64,000 bases of DNA from Bacteroidota bacterium (GCA_029557895.1 JAKQHT010000011.1:1-64000); one strand, 5' to 3'. Numbered from the stretch's first letter, positions 46,677 to 57,282 are shown. Translations and numbers: made by a program. Notes: generated from the sequence alone by a model not told the origin.

Positions 46677-49385
46677 ATGATGAAACAATATTACGCTCTT
46701 GCTGCACTGTTTTTTTTGTGCTTTGCTTCCCCTCAAGACGTTTTGGGACAAAACAAACTTTCCGATTCGGGATATGGTTCCTTGATTGAACACTATTTAC
46801 AGAACAATAAAACTACCCTTGGCTTAACCGATAGGGATATTGCCGATCTGTATGTAACCAATGAGGTTTTTTCCAAAAAAAGCAACCTTACGCATGTATA
46901 TACCGTGCAACGTCATCAAGGTATTGAGGTGTTCAATGCAATATCCAATTTTGCAATTAAAAACGGAAAGGTATTCCACTTTGCAAACAATTTTGTGAGC
47001 AATGCCCAACAGAAAATCAATACAATTACTCCGATTGTTACGGCCGAAACCGCGGTTCAAAAAGCTTCGCTTCATTTCGGATTAGGATCACCTCAAGGAC
47101 TTGAAATACTTACATCTGACGAACGTAAAATAGAATTTAACGGCGCCGGAATTTCCAATTCCAATATTCCGGTACAACTGGTTTTTTTCTATGACCAAGA
47201 AAACGACAAGCTTTCCCTCGCATGGGATTTGAACATTGACCAAAAAGATGGCAAACATTGGTGGAGCGTTCGCGTAGATGCACTCACCGGTTTGGTAATA
47301 GATAAAAACGATTGGGTAGTTTCCTGCAACTTTGGGCTCAACCATCAAAGCCATTCTCATGGTACCACTGGGCAAAACACACTTTTTGATGTTCAGCCAA
47401 ATATGGCAATGGCCGCAGATGGTTCTCAATACAACGTGTTTCCCATACCGTTTGAAAGTCCAAATCATGGTCCAAGATCGATACTATCCCAACCAGCCGA
47501 CAGCAACGCATCACCATATGGATGGCACGACACCAATGGTGCCAACGGTGCCGAATATACAATCACCAGAGGTAACAACGTTTGGGCACAGGAAGATGTT
47601 GATGGAAACAACAACACATCAGGTTATTCCCCTGATGGCACCGCAGCACTTAACTTTGACTTCCCTTTGAACCTCTATCAAGTTCCTTCAGAAAATATGG
47701 ATGCCGCAATTACCAATTTGTTCTATATGAACAATGTGATGCACGATGTGTGGTACCAATATGGTTTTGACGAAGCGAGCGGTAATTTTCAGCAAAACAA
47801 TTATGGCAATGGTGGTTTAGGCAATGATTACGTCATTGCCCAAAGCCAAGATGGGTCAGGAACGAACAATGCAAATTTTTCTTCTCCACCTGATGGAAGC
47901 AGCCCAAGAATGCAGATGTACCTGTGGGGTCCTTTTGGAGTGCCACAACCATTGACCATCAACAACGGCCCACTGGCAGGATCATACACAGCAGCATTGC
48001 CCGCCACCGGAACAGGCAATAACATAACACCTCCAGGATCCGTACCCGTAACTGCAGATTTGGCATTGGTCAACGATGGAAGTAGTGCTCCAACCGAAGC
48101 GTGCAACTCATTGGTCAATGGCAGCAGTGTGAATGGCAAAATTGCAGTGATCAAAAGAGGTAATTGCAATTTTGTTGATAAGATACAAAATGCCCAAAAT
48201 GCCGGTGCTGTAGCGGTCATTATGGTCAACCACAACAATCCAACCAATGACCCAACCTATACCGAATATGTAAACATGGCCGGATCCTCAAATCCACCAT
48301 TCACAATCCCCTCCATATTTGTAAACTATGCCAATGGGCAGCCTATAATTGATGCACTTACCGCAGGACAGACCATCAATGCCACTATCGTTAACAATGG
48401 ACCATTCCAGATTGACGCCAGTTTTGACAATGGCATCATCGCACATGAATATGGGCATGGTATTACCAATAGGCTTACTGGCGGAGCAGCAAATGCCAGC
48501 TGCCTGTCCAATAGGGAACAAATGGGAGAAGGTTGGTCAGACTGGTTTGCACTTATGTTGACCATGAAAACCGGTGACCAACCCGAAGACCCAAGGGGCA
48601 TCGCTACTTTTTCCGTTGGCGAAAGTACAAACGGTCTCGGTATTCGGCCTGCCTATTATACAACCGATTTTTCTATCAACAACTACACCTATGGGGCAAC
48701 CAATAACAACACCGTTATCGGTGAGATTGATGGAGTGCCGGTGAGATGGAACGATATACCGCACAATATTGGCTTTGTTTGGGCCACCATTTTATGGGAT
48801 TTGACCTGGGCCTATGTTGACAAGTATGGATTTGACCCCGACATGTATTATGGTACCGGCGGCAACAACAGGGCTATGCATGTCGTTACCGAAGCGTTGA
48901 AACTCCAGCCTTGCGGCCCCGGTTTTGTTTCGGGAAGGGATGCCATATTGGCGGCAGACACAGCCCTCTACGGAGGTGTGGACCAATGTCTTATCTGGGA
49001 GGTTTTTGCTAACCGAGGAGTTGGCACAGGTGCCTCGCAGGGCTTTGCGTTCAGCATAACAGATCAAGTAGAAAGTTTTACTATGCCTGATGAGAACGAT
49101 CCATCATTGGCCAACTGTACCTCACTTGGAATGGGCGAGTTTAACATCGATGAGATAAAAATATACCCTAACCCAACCAATGGCATGTTGAAAATCAAGA
49201 CAAACAGAAATATGGGTGAGGTCACTATATCATTGACCGACATTAATGGAAGGCAAATCCTATCCAACCATTTAGAACTTTTCAACGAAACTGAATTGGA
49301 TTTGACCCAGTTACAGACAGGTATTTACATCCTTAACATCCAAGGAGCCAATTTTGATTTCAACAAAAAGATCATCAAAAATTGA
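46677..49385 (+). CDS. M36 (fungalysin) family metallopeptidase with PA and T9SS sorting domains
   Basis: A 902-residue secreted protease. After the signal peptide (LAALFFLCFASPQDVLGQ), a propeptide with the FTP-like pattern (residues about 25-210) precedes the catalytic domain. A PA domain is inserted at about residues 445-550 (CNSLVNGSSVNGKIAVIKRG...). The zinc motif is HEYGH at 590-594, and EGWSD at 618-622 supplies the third ligand. The T9SS type A domain (IKIYPNPTNGMLKIKTNRN) closes it. Fungalysins digest extracellular proteins. It is unlike the other secreted protease in the window in its catalytic and PA arrangement. Start is ATG 46677 or 46680. Confidence 0.94.
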   Translation: MMKQYYALAALFFLCFASPQDVLGQNKLSDSGYGSLIEHYLQNNKTTLGLTDRDIADLYVTNEVFSKKSNLTHVYTVQRHQGIEVFNAISNFAIKNGKVFHFANNFVSNAQQKINTITPIVTAETAVQKASLHFGLGSPQGLEILTSDERKIEFNGAGISNSNIPVQLVFFYDQENDKLSLAWDLNIDQKDGKHWWSVRVDALTGLVIDKNDWVVSCNFGLNHQSHSHGTTGQNTLFDVQPNMAMAADGSQYNVFPIPFESPNHGPRSILSQPADSNASPYGWHDTNGANGAEYTITRGNNVWAQEDVDGNNNTSGYSPDGTAALNFDFPLNLYQVPSENMDAAITNLFYMNNVMHDVWYQYGFDEASGNFQQNNYGNGGLGNDYVIAQSQDGSGTNNANFSSPPDGSSPRMQMYLWGPFGVPQPLTINNGPLAGSYTAALPATGTGNNITPPGSVPVTADLALVNDGSSAPTEACNSLVNGSSVNGKIAVIKRGNCNFVDKIQNAQNAGAVAVIMVNHNNPTNDPTYTEYVNMAGSSNPPFTIPSIFVNYANGQPIIDALTAGQTINATIVNNGPFQIDASFDNGIIAHEYGHGITNRLTGGAANASCLSNREQMGEGWSDWFALMLTMKTGDQPEDPRGIATFSVGESTNGLGIRPAYYTTDFSINNYTYGATNNNTVIGEIDGVPVRWNDIPHNIGFVWATILWDLTWAYVDKYGFDPDMYYGTGGNNRAMHVVTEALKLQPCGPGFVSGRDAILAADTALYGGVDQCLIWEVFANRGVGTGASQGFAFSITDQVESFTMPDENDPSLANCTSLGMGEFNIDEIKIYPNPTNGMLKIKTNRNMGEVTISLTDINGRQILSNHLELFNETELDLTQLQTGIYILNIQGANFDFNKKIIKN

Positions 49386-49403
49386 TAACTGTAAATTTTT
49401 TAT

Positions 49404-49437
49404 AAAAAAGGCAGCCCCAACAGCTGCCTTTTTTTAT
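49404..49437 (+). terminator. Terminator after the M36 protease gene
   Basis: AGGCAGC (49409-49415) and GCTGCCT (49423-49429) form a stem with flanking A and T runs that extend it, followed by TTTTTTT. Confidence 0.85.
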
Positions 49438-49442
49438 TTTTG
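49435..49442 (+). promoter_or_regulatory. -7 box (TATTTTTG) for tadA, leaderless geometry
   Basis: TATTTTTG fits TAnnTTTG and ends 4 bases before the tadA ATG, the same spacing as for dxs. It lies in the tail of the preceding terminator. Confidence 0.4.
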
Positions 49443-49446
49443 CCTA

Positions 49447-49896
49447 ATGGACAATCCTTTTGATGATGTTTACTTCATGAAAAAAGCCCTTCAAGAGGCC
49501 GAAATAGCCTTTGACAAAGGGGAAGTACCCGTCGGTGCTGTGATAGTCATCGAAAACCGTATCATTGCAAGAGCCCACAACCTTACCGAGCAGTTGATAG
49601 ACGTCACAGCTCACGCAGAGATGCAGGCCATAACCTCGGCCTCCAATTTTTTGGGCGGCAAGTACTTGCACAATTGCACCTTATATGTAACACTCGAACC
49701 TTGCCAAATGTGTACGGGTGCGCTATATTGGAGCCAAATTTCACGTATTGTCTATGGTGCTGCCGATGAAGAGCGTGGCTGCACTGCTTTAAACGCCATA
49801 CTCCACCCAAAAACGGTAATGGTAGGCGGCGTGCTAGCCGATGAATCGTCACAATTGCTTAAACGCTTTTTTATTGAAAAACGCAACCTCAACTAA
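49447..49896 (+). CDS. tadA: tRNA-specific adenosine deaminase (TadA)
   Basis: A 149-residue zinc enzyme that makes inosine at the wobble position of tRNA-Arg(ACG). Motifs are TAHAEMQAI (His ligand and catalytic Glu) and TLEPCQMCTGALYW (two Cys ligands). It starts MDNPFDDVYFMKKAL at 49447; a longer form from 49354 would lie inside the previous gene and its terminator and is rejected. It is convergent with the small membrane gene, overlapping by 4 bases. Confidence 0.95.
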   Translation: MDNPFDDVYFMKKALQEAEIAFDKGEVPVGAVIVIENRIIARAHNLTEQLIDVTAHAEMQAITSASNFLGGKYLHNCTLYVTLEPCQMCTGALYWSQISRIVYGAADEERGCTALNAILHPKTVMVGGVLADESSQLLKRFFIEKRNLN

Positions 49897-50129
49897 CGAC
49901 GGTCATCATCTTTATATTTGCGCATTTTTTCGAGATTTTCCTTGGTGAGCATATAATCCCTCATGTCCTTGTCTTTCCATCGGTACCAAGAAAACAAAGG
50001 AAAAACAATAAGAAACAAGCCAACAACCCCAAAGCCTATCATCTTTTGAGAATATGGGATATCCAATAGGAATCCCAAAACAATACTGCCCAATGCAAGG
50101 ACAGCCAATATGACTATCAAAATTTTCAT
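49893..50129 (-). CDS. Small two-helix membrane protein
   Basis: A 78-residue protein with two hydrophobic helices (residues about 2-23 and 31-49) and a charged C-terminal tail (KENLEKMRKYKDDDRR). The ATG (50129) overlaps the stop of the upstream CLC gene (TGATG), so they are translated together. No family recognised; a role supporting the channel is a guess. A GTG one codon upstream is also possible. Confidence 0.7.
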   Translation of the reverse strand: MKILIVILAVLALGSIVLGFLLDIPYSQKMIGFGVVGLFLIVFPLFSWYRWKDKDMRDYMLTKENLEKMRKYKDDDRR

Positions 50130-51919
50130 CACTTTGTAATATCAATCAATTTTCTGCGGTACATGGTCAACAATTTTGATTTTGAAATGAAACCGACATA
50201 TACGTCGTTTCTTACCACGGGAAGATTCCACGCATTTGTGTCTTGGAACTTTTTCATAATATCGGTCATCTTATCTTTTTCAATATTAATAATTGCAGGT
50301 GGGTTTTGCATAACATCACTTGCATAGACTTCATTATAAAGACTTTGGTCAAACATTATGGGACGTATGTCATCAAGCAGCAAAATTCCTTTGAGTTTGT
50401 CGGTCTGCTCGTCCACCACAGGAAAAATGTTCCTATTGGACTTTACGACCGCATCATGAACTATGGCGCCCAATGTCATGGTCGTGGTTACTTTTGCAAA
50501 ATTATTTTCAATTACCTTGTTGATGTCCATTAATGTGAGCACTGCATGGTCTTTGTTGTGGGTAATGAGCTCGCCTTTTCTTCCCAACTCCATCGTATAA
50601 ACAGAATGTGGGTAAAAACTCTTGGATATACCAAATGAAATGGCCGCGGTAATCATCAGCGGGATAAAGAGCTCATAGCCTCCGGTTATTTCGGCAATCA
50701 AGAATATGGCCGTCAATGGTGCATGCAGGACACCCGCCATCATGCCCGCCATACCGACCAACGTAAAATTGCTTTCGGAAACCGGATGATTGGTCAGTCC
50801 ACTGTTATTGATGATTTTTGCAATACAATTGCCCATGATACTCCCCATAAAAAGTGTAGGAGCAAAAATACCGCCTACCCCACCTGCACCAAAGGTAAGC
50901 GCACTGGCAATGATCTTAAAGAATACCAACCCGGCCAAAAGCGCTATTACAACCCATACATTTTGGATATTGAGTTGCAAGAAATTGTTTTGGAACACCT
51001 TTTCGGGATTGCCGCCGATAAGGCCGTTAATGACGTCAAAACCCTCACCGTACAATGGAGGAATGAAATAAACAATCACGCCGAGCAACAAACCTCCGAA
51101 CAGCAATTTCTTGATTGGAGAACCAATCTTGTCGAAAAAATTCTGAATGCGTTCATAAACCTCTGTAAAATACATGGAAGTCAATGCTCCAAACACACCC
51201 AGAATTGCATAAAAAGGTGCATCGGACAAACTAAAACTGTCCTCAATACGAAATGGGAGCAAGACATCATTCCCAAAGAAAAAGTAGGACGTCAATATGG
51301 CCGATAGCGATGCCAAGAGCAATGGCAACATCGATGCGATTGTCAAATCCAGGCTAAATACCTCAATTGCAAAGATGATAGCTGCAATCGGAGCCTTAAA
51401 AATGGATGACATTGCGCCAGCAGCAGCACAACCGATGAGCAGTGTTCGCGTGGTTTGGTTTACGTGGAACAACCTTGCAATGTTACTGCTAATGGCGGCT
51501 CCTGTAGCTACTGTTGGGCCTTCAAGTCCAACCGAACCACCAAAACCCACCGTGATGGGCGCCGTAAGAATGGACCCAAACATTTGTGTTCTACTTATTA
51601 TACCCTTTTTTTTGGATATGGAATGGAGCGTGGAAGGAATTCCATGACTGATGGTATGGCCAATGGCATATTTCATCATAAGATAAACCAGAGCCAACCC
51701 GATAATTGGAAACAAAAAGTAGAATGCATGGTGATAGTACTGTACCAAGTTGCCTTCAAGAACATGCTGAATAAAATGCGTCAGGTTTTTGAGGACTACC
51801 GCACCAACCCCCGAAGTAAACCCAACAAGGACGCTCAACAGCATCACGAACTGTTTGTGGGAGATGTGCTTGGCTCTCCAGATCAAAAAACGTTTTAACA
51901 GTGGTTGTTGTTTTGGCAT
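50129..51919 (-). CDS. CLC-type chloride channel/transporter with CBS domains
   Basis: A 596-residue protein with about ten or more membrane segments and a pair of CBS domains at the C-terminus (residues about 465-590, NVYEVYASDVMQNPP style). The signatures GGSVGLEGPTVATG (with the gating Glu of GREGP) and GAGGVGGIFAPTLFMG (GxFxP) mark the CLC family. Glu at the gate fits a Cl-/H+ exchanger or gated channel. It is the first gene of a two-gene unit with the small membrane protein. Confidence 0.93.
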   Translation of the reverse strand: MPKQQPLLKRFLIWRAKHISHKQFVMLLSVLVGFTSGVGAVVLKNLTHFIQHVLEGNLVQYYHHAFYFLFPIIGLALVYLMMKYAIGHTISHGIPSTLHSISKKKGIISRTQMFGSILTAPITVGFGGSVGLEGPTVATGAAISSNIARLFHVNQTTRTLLIGCAAAGAMSSIFKAPIAAIIFAIEVFSLDLTIASMLPLLLASLSAILTSYFFFGNDVLLPFRIEDSFSLSDAPFYAILGVFGALTSMYFTEVYERIQNFFDKIGSPIKKLLFGGLLLGVIVYFIPPLYGEGFDVINGLIGGNPEKVFQNNFLQLNIQNVWVVIALLAGLVFFKIIASALTFGAGGVGGIFAPTLFMGSIMGNCIAKIINNSGLTNHPVSESNFTLVGMAGMMAGVLHAPLTAIFLIAEITGGYELFIPLMITAAISFGISKSFYPHSVYTMELGRKGELITHNKDHAVLTLMDINKVIENNFAKVTTTMTLGAIVHDAVVKSNRNIFPVVDEQTDKLKGILLLDDIRPIMFDQSLYNEVYASDVMQNPPAIINIEKDKMTDIMKKFQDTNAWNLPVVRNDVYVGFISKSKLLTMYRRKLIDITK

Positions 51920-51960
51920 AAGTCAAAACTAATAAAAAAACCAACCAAAGCAGGGCATTT

Positions 51961-53715
51961 TTATGATTTGATATTCAATATCAAGTTTAATTCTTCTAAT
52001 TGGTCTGAATCAATTGGTGCTGGCGCGTCAATCATTACATCTCTCCCCGAATTATTTTTCGGGAATGCAATAAAATCTCTGATGGTTTCCTGGCCACCAA
52101 GAATGGCAACCAACCTGTCAAGACCAAATGCCAAACCACCATGTGGTGGCGCACCGTATTGGAATGCGTCCATCAAAAACCCGAATTGCGCTTTGGCTTC
52201 ATCGGGCGTAAAGCCCAAATAATCAAACATCAGGGCTTGTGTTTTTTTGTCGTGGATACGGATAGAGCCGCCACCAATTTCGTTTCCGTTTAAAACCAAA
52301 TCATAGGCATTGGCTTTTACTTCACCCGGATTTGTAGCCAAAAGTTCTATTTGACCCGGTTTTGGCGAGGTAAACGGATGGTGCATGGCGTGGTAGCGTT
52401 GTGTGTCTTCATCCCATTCCAGTAGCGGGAAATCTATTACCCATAGTGGTGCAAATTCGTTTGGTTTACGCAAGTCCAAACGGGTTGCCAATTCCATTCT
52501 CAAGGCACTTAATTGTCCGCGAACTTTACGGGTTGCACCTGCCATAATAAGCATTAAATCGCCGGCTTTAGCGTTCATTTGGTTTGCAAAATGACGAAGC
52601 ATGGTTTCATCAAAAAATTTATTTACAGAGGATGAAAGTGTTCCGTCGGGATTGTATTTTATCCAAACAAGTCCGGTGGCACCAATTTGTGGGCGTTTTA
52701 CCCATTCAATCAATTCGTCTATTTGTTTTCGGGTGTACTGTGCACAGCCTTCTGCGGTAATTCCAACGACTAATTCGGCATCGTCAAAAACCCCAAAACC
52801 AAACGTTTCACCACTTGGTTGTAACTCGCAAAATTCCATCCCAAAACGGATGTCGGGTTTGTCGTTGCCGTATTTTTGCATTGCTTGGTCATAGGTCATA
52901 CGTGGGAACTTTTCAATTTCAACCCCGTTGACTTCTTTCAGCAAATGGCGGGTCAAACCTTCAAAAACTGTCAGGATATCTTCCTGTTCAACAAATGCCA
53001 TTTCACAGTCTATTTGTGTAAATTCGGGTTGGCGGTCGGCACGCAAATCTTCGTCTCGGAAACATTTTACAATTTGAAAATATTTGTCCATGCCTCCCAC
53101 CATCAACAATTGTTTGAACGTTTGTGGCGATTGCGGCAAGGCATAAAACTGTCCGGGATTCATGCGGCTCGGCACTACAAAATCGCGAGCGCCTTCGGGT
53201 GTTGACTTGATTAAATATGGTGTTTCAACTTCAATAAAATCTTGGCCTGACAAATAGGTCCTTACTTCTTGCGCTACTTTATGGCGAAATATCAGGCTGT
53301 TTTTTACTGGGTTTCGACGGATGTCAAGGTAGCGGTATTTCATGCGCAACTCTTCGCCTCCGTCGGTATCGTCTTCAATGGTAAACGGCGGCAACAATGC
53401 AGTGTTTAATATGGTCAGCTCACTTACTAAAATCTCAATATCGCCGGTAGAAATATTGGAGTTTTTGGAATCACGTTCTACAACGGTTCCTTTTACCTGA
53501 ACGACAAACTCACGACCCAAGCTTCGCGCAATTTCCATCATGGCTTTTGGCGTTCGTTCATCATCAAAAACCAATTGGGTAATTCCATATCGATCGCGCA
53601 AATCGACCCAAATAATAAATCCTTTATCCCGGGTTTTTTGCACCCATCCTGCAAGTGTCACCTGATTATTGATGTGTGATGCTCTTAACTCACCACAATT
53701 ATGGCTTCTATACAT
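51961..53715 (-). CDS. aspS: Aspartyl-tRNA synthetase
   Basis: A 584-residue class II synthetase that loads Asp on tRNA-Asp. It has the OB-fold anticodon domain ([15 protein letters not shown]...[11 protein letters not shown]), class II motif 2 in [19 protein letters not shown], a bacterial insertion domain, and motif 3 in [15 protein letters not shown]. The start is standard ([12 protein letters not shown]). Divergent genes flank it. Confidence 0.98.
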   Translation of the reverse strand: MYRSHNCGELRASHINNQVTLAGWVQKTRDKGFIIWVDLRDRYGITQLVFDDERTPKAMMEIARSLGREFVVQVKGTVVERDSKNSNISTGDIEILVSELTILNTALLPPFTIEDDTDGGEELRMKYRYLDIRRNPVKNSLIFRHKVAQEVRTYLSGQDFIEVETPYLIKSTPEGARDFVVPSRMNPGQFYALPQSPQTFKQLLMVGGMDKYFQIVKCFRDEDLRADRQPEFTQIDCEMAFVEQEDILTVFEGLTRHLLKEVNGVEIEKFPRMTYDQAMQKYGNDKPDIRFGMEFCELQPSGETFGFGVFDDAELVVGITAEGCAQYTRKQIDELIEWVKRPQIGATGLVWIKYNPDGTLSSSVNKFFDETMLRHFANQMNAKAGDLMLIMAGATRKVRGQLSALRMELATRLDLRKPNEFAPLWVIDFPLLEWDEDTQRYHAMHHPFTSPKPGQIELLATNPGEVKANAYDLVLNGNEIGGGSIRIHDKKTQALMFDYLGFTPDEAKAQFGFLMDAFQYGAPPHGGLAFGLDRLVAILGGQETIRDFIAFPKNNSGRDVMIDAPAPIDSDQLEELNLILNIKS

Positions 53716-53756
53716 ATTCTAAAAAAATTGCACACCGTTTTTGGCGTATGAGGTTG

Positions 53757-53785
53757 CAAATTTAAGGAAGTTGCAGGACAAACAA
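53757..53785 (-). promoter_or_regulatory. Consensus promoter for aspS
   Basis: On the minus strand TTG (53783-53785), 18 bases, then TAAATTTG (53757-53764). The ATG is 41 bases downstream. Confidence 0.7.
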
Positions 53786-53938
53786 AGAAAGGGCCGTCCC
53801 AAAAACCACTTTTGCCATATTTAACTCATAGCGACTCCCTATAGACGATTGACAAAAAGCATTTAATGATCTGAAATAAGTTCAGAACAACAAAACTATG
53901 CTTTTGAAACGACCTGTTTCCAGCTATTTTTTAGGGAT

Positions 53939-54823
53939 TTAGTTTAGGACAAATTTTGTACTTCCCAATTTTCTGTCTTTGTAAAAAACATTGACGTGAT
54001 AAGTGCCTTTGAGCAAGGGTTTCTCAAAAGGATCGGGCATAATATTGGTGCACACATCCAAAACCTGATTGTCATAGTCCACGGTGGTCTTGGTGCTGTA
54101 TATCAATGTTGCTTCTTGGTAAGTGATAGCACCTTTATCTGACAGGACATTATTTTTTGGATTGACGATCTGGATGTGCAGTTCTTTTTTTCCTTTTTCT
54201 GTCAGTGCATTTTCGGCAAGTGTAAAGCACACCTCAACAGTTTCTGCCTTGCTGGCCTTTTTTGTTTCGTAAAGACGGCCATAGGATGCTTGATATGCCA
54301 GAGCTTTGAAAGAGTTGGCCGTAAGTTGTGCTCCTTTTTCGATGGTATTGCTCAACGATTTGTTGGTCTGTAACAAGGATTGGTTAACATCAATCTGTTT
54401 TTTCAATTCGTTGTGTGCCAAAAATTTATCGCGTTCTAAATTGCTATTGATATTGTTAAGCGAATCTACCATCCGGAAGAGTTCTTTGTTTTTGTCTTTC
54501 AATACGATAACCTGGGCCTTAAACCTGGAAATGACCGATAGGTCACTTTTCAATATGCGGAGCGAATCCAAAGCCAATTTTGTGGCTTCGCGGGCTTCAT
54601 TAAGTACCAATTCGAGTTGGGCGTTGGTATTTTCGACCTCGTCATATCTTGCAATCATTTGTGAAAGCTCTGTTTCAACCAATTTCTTTTCTTTATCAAA
54701 AAACTCTTTGTGCGCTTTGGCCGATTCATAATTTGTGAAGCCAAAAACTGCCAAAGCAATCACGGCAATAAGCAAAGAACCGATAATGAGCCTATTATTA
54801 AATTGTTGAGGGTTAACAATCAT
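53939..54823 (-). CDS. Membrane-anchored coiled-coil protein, unknown function
   Basis: A 294-residue protein with an N-terminal helix (LIIGSLLIAVIALAVFGFTN, residues about 12-31) and a long coiled coil (about 40-175, LVETELSQMIARYDEVENTN, LKDKNKELFRMVDSLNNINS) followed by a beta-rich C-terminal domain. The ATG at 54823 is preferred over upstream ones because it places the helix as in a signal anchor. Homologues are common in flavobacteria without a known function; the topology resembles envelope-spanning proteins. Divergent from comF. Confidence 0.8.
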   Translation of the reverse strand: MIVNPQQFNNRLIIGSLLIAVIALAVFGFTNYESAKAHKEFFDKEKKLVETELSQMIARYDEVENTNAQLELVLNEAREATKLALDSLRILKSDLSVISRFKAQVIVLKDKNKELFRMVDSLNNINSNLERDKFLAHNELKKQIDVNQSLLQTNKSLSNTIEKGAQLTANSFKALAYQASYGRLYETKKASKAETVEVCFTLAENALTEKGKKELHIQIVNPKNNVLSDKGAITYQEATLIYSTKTTVDYDNQVLDVCTNIMPDPFEKPLLKGTYHVNVFYKDRKLGSTKFVLN

Positions 54824-54877
54824 TTGTATTAATTGAGGGGATGTTATGGATAATTTAATTAATCGGAGCAAAAATAT

Positions 54878-55594
54878 ATGTTATGTTTGTTGGAGTATAT
54901 TTTTATCGATAAAGTGATAATAAATTTGTTAAACTTATTGTTTCCCGACATTTGCCTGGCTTGCGGCACATTTTTGAGCGATAATGAATTGCACGTTTGC
55001 ACCTTTTGTCGCAACGAACTTCCCGTGACCAACTTTCATCAGGACAAGGACAATACCGTAGCAAAACGCTTATACGGCAGGGTTGATTTTGTAAATGCGA
55101 CAAGCCTGTTTTGGTTTGCCAAAAAGAGCATCGTGCAACGGTTGTTGCACAACCTAAAATACAGAGGTCACGAAGAAATCGGGACAATGCTTGGAAAATG
55201 GCTCGGTGCAGAGCTGATCGAACATGAAGCCTATAAGGACATCGATGTGGTGATTCCTGTTCCTTTGCACCGTTCTAGATTACGTCAGCGAGGTTACAAC
55301 CAAGTAGATGCATTTGGGCGGGAAATTGCTAACATACTCGGCTCGGAATATAGTTCCACTACACTGGTAAAGACAAAATCTACGGTCTCACAGGTGTTTA
55401 AGGACAGGATAAAACGCTTATTGACCCATGAAGCCGATTTTTCTGTGACAGAATTTGAAACACTCAAAGGAAAACACATCCTTTTAGTGGACGACATCAT
55501 AACCACAGGGGCTACCATCGAAGCCTGTGCCAACGAACTTATGAAAATAGAAGGTGTGAGGATAAGTATTGCTACCATGGCAATTACAGAGTGA
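54878..55594 (+). CDS. comF: ComF-family phosphoribosyltransferase
   Basis: A 238-residue protein with a zinc-ribbon start (CLAC and CTFC) and a PRTase domain with PVPLHRSRLRQRGYNQ and the PRPP-binding LVDDIITTGAT (about residues 202-213). ComF proteins are linked to natural DNA uptake; the biochemical role is not settled. The ATG 54878 is used, though a GTG at 54914 would also suit. Confidence 0.92.
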   Translation: MLCLLEYIFIDKVIINLLNLLFPDICLACGTFLSDNELHVCTFCRNELPVTNFHQDKDNTVAKRLYGRVDFVNATSLFWFAKKSIVQRLLHNLKYRGHEEIGTMLGKWLGAELIEHEAYKDIDVVIPVPLHRSRLRQRGYNQVDAFGREIANILGSEYSSTTLVKTKSTVSQVFKDRIKRLLTHEADFSVTEFETLKGKHILLVDDIITTGATIEACANELMKIEGVRISIATMAITE

Positions 55595-55650
55595 TTTTTT
55601 TCGTTAGTATCCTAAATAAATTGTTTCTTTGTCAAAAATTTTGGGTACCA

Positions 55651-57282
55651 ATGCGCCAACGCACATATCGCTTTTTTGTACTTATTTTGGTAGTTTTCTT
55701 TGCCTTGTCGTGTGCCAACCGAGGAACGCCTTCCGGTGGGCCCCAAGATATCGAACCTCCTAAAATCGTCAGATCGTTACCTGAAAATTTTTCGACCAAT
55801 TTCAACGCCAAGGAAATCCGGATTTATTTTGACGAATACATCAAGCTCAAAGACATCCGAAAGCAGCTCATCATTTCGCCGCCAATGGATCCAGAACCGG
55901 ATATATTGCCCATGAGTGGCGCAAGCAAGTATATTAAAATTACAATCAAAGACACGCTCGAGGCCAACACGACCTACGCAATCAATTTTGGCCAGAGCGT
56001 GGTGGACAACAACGAGGACAATCCCTACCCATATTATAGGTATGTGTTTTCTACGGGCGATTACATTGATTCGCTTTCTGTCAAAGGCTCGATTTTGGAT
56101 GCTAAAAACCGTAAGCCCGACCAATTCGTCACTGTTATGCTCTACGAGGTGGACTCAACGTTTAACGACTCTATCGTATATAACAAAAAGCCAAAATACG
56201 TGACCAATACCTTGGACAGCCTTACCACTTTCAGCATCGACAATATCAAGGAAGGCAAGTACATGCTGGTTGCCCTTAAGGACCAAAACAGAAATTTTAC
56301 GTTTCAGCAAAAAACGGACAAGATCGCATTTCATGACAAAATCATTACCGTCCCTACAGACACAAACTATACGCTCAAACTTTTTAAAGAGGTACCCGAT
56401 TTCAAAGTCTTTAGGCCTAGCCAAGCCGCAGGTCAGAAAATCGCATTTGGATTTCAGGGCGATCACAAAGACATGGTCATTAGCATACTCAACGATACTC
56501 TGCAAGATTTTGAAACCCGTCTTACAAAAGATAAAAAAACCGACACGCTCTACTACTGGTACAAACCAAAATTGGGATTGGATTCCGCCCGGTTTGTGGT
56601 AAGGAACAAGCTTTATGCCGATACCTTGACACACAAGTTCAGAGAAATGGCTAAAGACACGCTTATCATAAAAGCCTTACAGTCTGGCAATATCAATTAT
56701 GGCGAAGATTTTGAACTGGAAGGCAGCGTCCCCTTTTCAATAACGGATAAAAGCAAGATAAAAATCATCGATAAAGACTCCGTTACTATTGCTTTTGAAA
56801 CGAAATTTGACAGTTTAAAGAACAACTATGCTTTGCGTTTCGAAAGAAAAGAAAGTTATACCTACAACATACAACTGCTCCCGGAAGCCTTCACGGACTT
56901 TTTTGGAAATGTGAACGATACGCTCAATTTTAGGGTAAGTACAAAACCCTATGACCAATTTGGGAACATCAGGGTAACGCTGGCAAATGCTACATATCCT
57001 GTCATTGTCCAGCTAACCGATGATAAAGGTGTTGTAAAATACGAACAGTTTTCTACAGAACCCAAGCTATTCGATTTTAGACACATTGTCCCGGGGAGTT
57101 ATTATTTACAGGTGGTTTTTGATGCCAATGGAAATCAAAAGTGGGATTCGGGAAATTATCTGAAAAAACGTCAGCCGGAACGCATCAGCTACTATCCTAC
57201 CGTAATTGACGGCCGTTCCGGTTGGGACCAAGTTGTAGAATTTATTTTAGAGAAAACCGATCCCGATCCAGAAGGAAATTGA
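55651..57282 (+). CDS. Lipoprotein with Ig-like (Big_5) domain
   Basis: A 543-residue lipoprotein: signal peptide with lipobox ALSC, then GTPSGGPQDIEPPKIVRSLP, a start typical of a flavobacterial family whose first domain is a bacterial Ig-like Big_5 fold (DEYIKLKDIRKQLIISPP, NTTYAINFGQSV). The rest is beta-rich with a repeated YTLKLFKEVPDF-style pattern. The ATG 55651 is preferred over a GTG at 55591. Its end overlaps the opposite amidohydrolase gene by 41 bases. Role unknown. Confidence 0.87.
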   Translation: MRQRTYRFFVLILVVFFALSCANRGTPSGGPQDIEPPKIVRSLPENFSTNFNAKEIRIYFDEYIKLKDIRKQLIISPPMDPEPDILPMSGASKYIKITIKDTLEANTTYAINFGQSVVDNNEDNPYPYYRYVFSTGDYIDSLSVKGSILDAKNRKPDQFVTVMLYEVDSTFNDSIVYNKKPKYVTNTLDSLTTFSIDNIKEGKYMLVALKDQNRNFTFQQKTDKIAFHDKIITVPTDTNYTLKLFKEVPDFKVFRPSQAAGQKIAFGFQGDHKDMVISILNDTLQDFETRLTKDKKTDTLYYWYKPKLGLDSARFVVRNKLYADTLTHKFREMAKDTLIIKALQSGNINYGEDFELEGSVPFSITDKSKIKIIDKDSVTIAFETKFDSLKNNYALRFERKESYTYNIQLLPEAFTDFFGNVNDTLNFRVSTKPYDQFGNIRVTLANATYPVIVQLTDDKGVVKYEQFSTEPKLFDFRHIVPGSYYLQVVFDANGNQKWDSGNYLKKRQPERISYYPTVIDGRSGWDQVVEFILEKTDPDPEGN

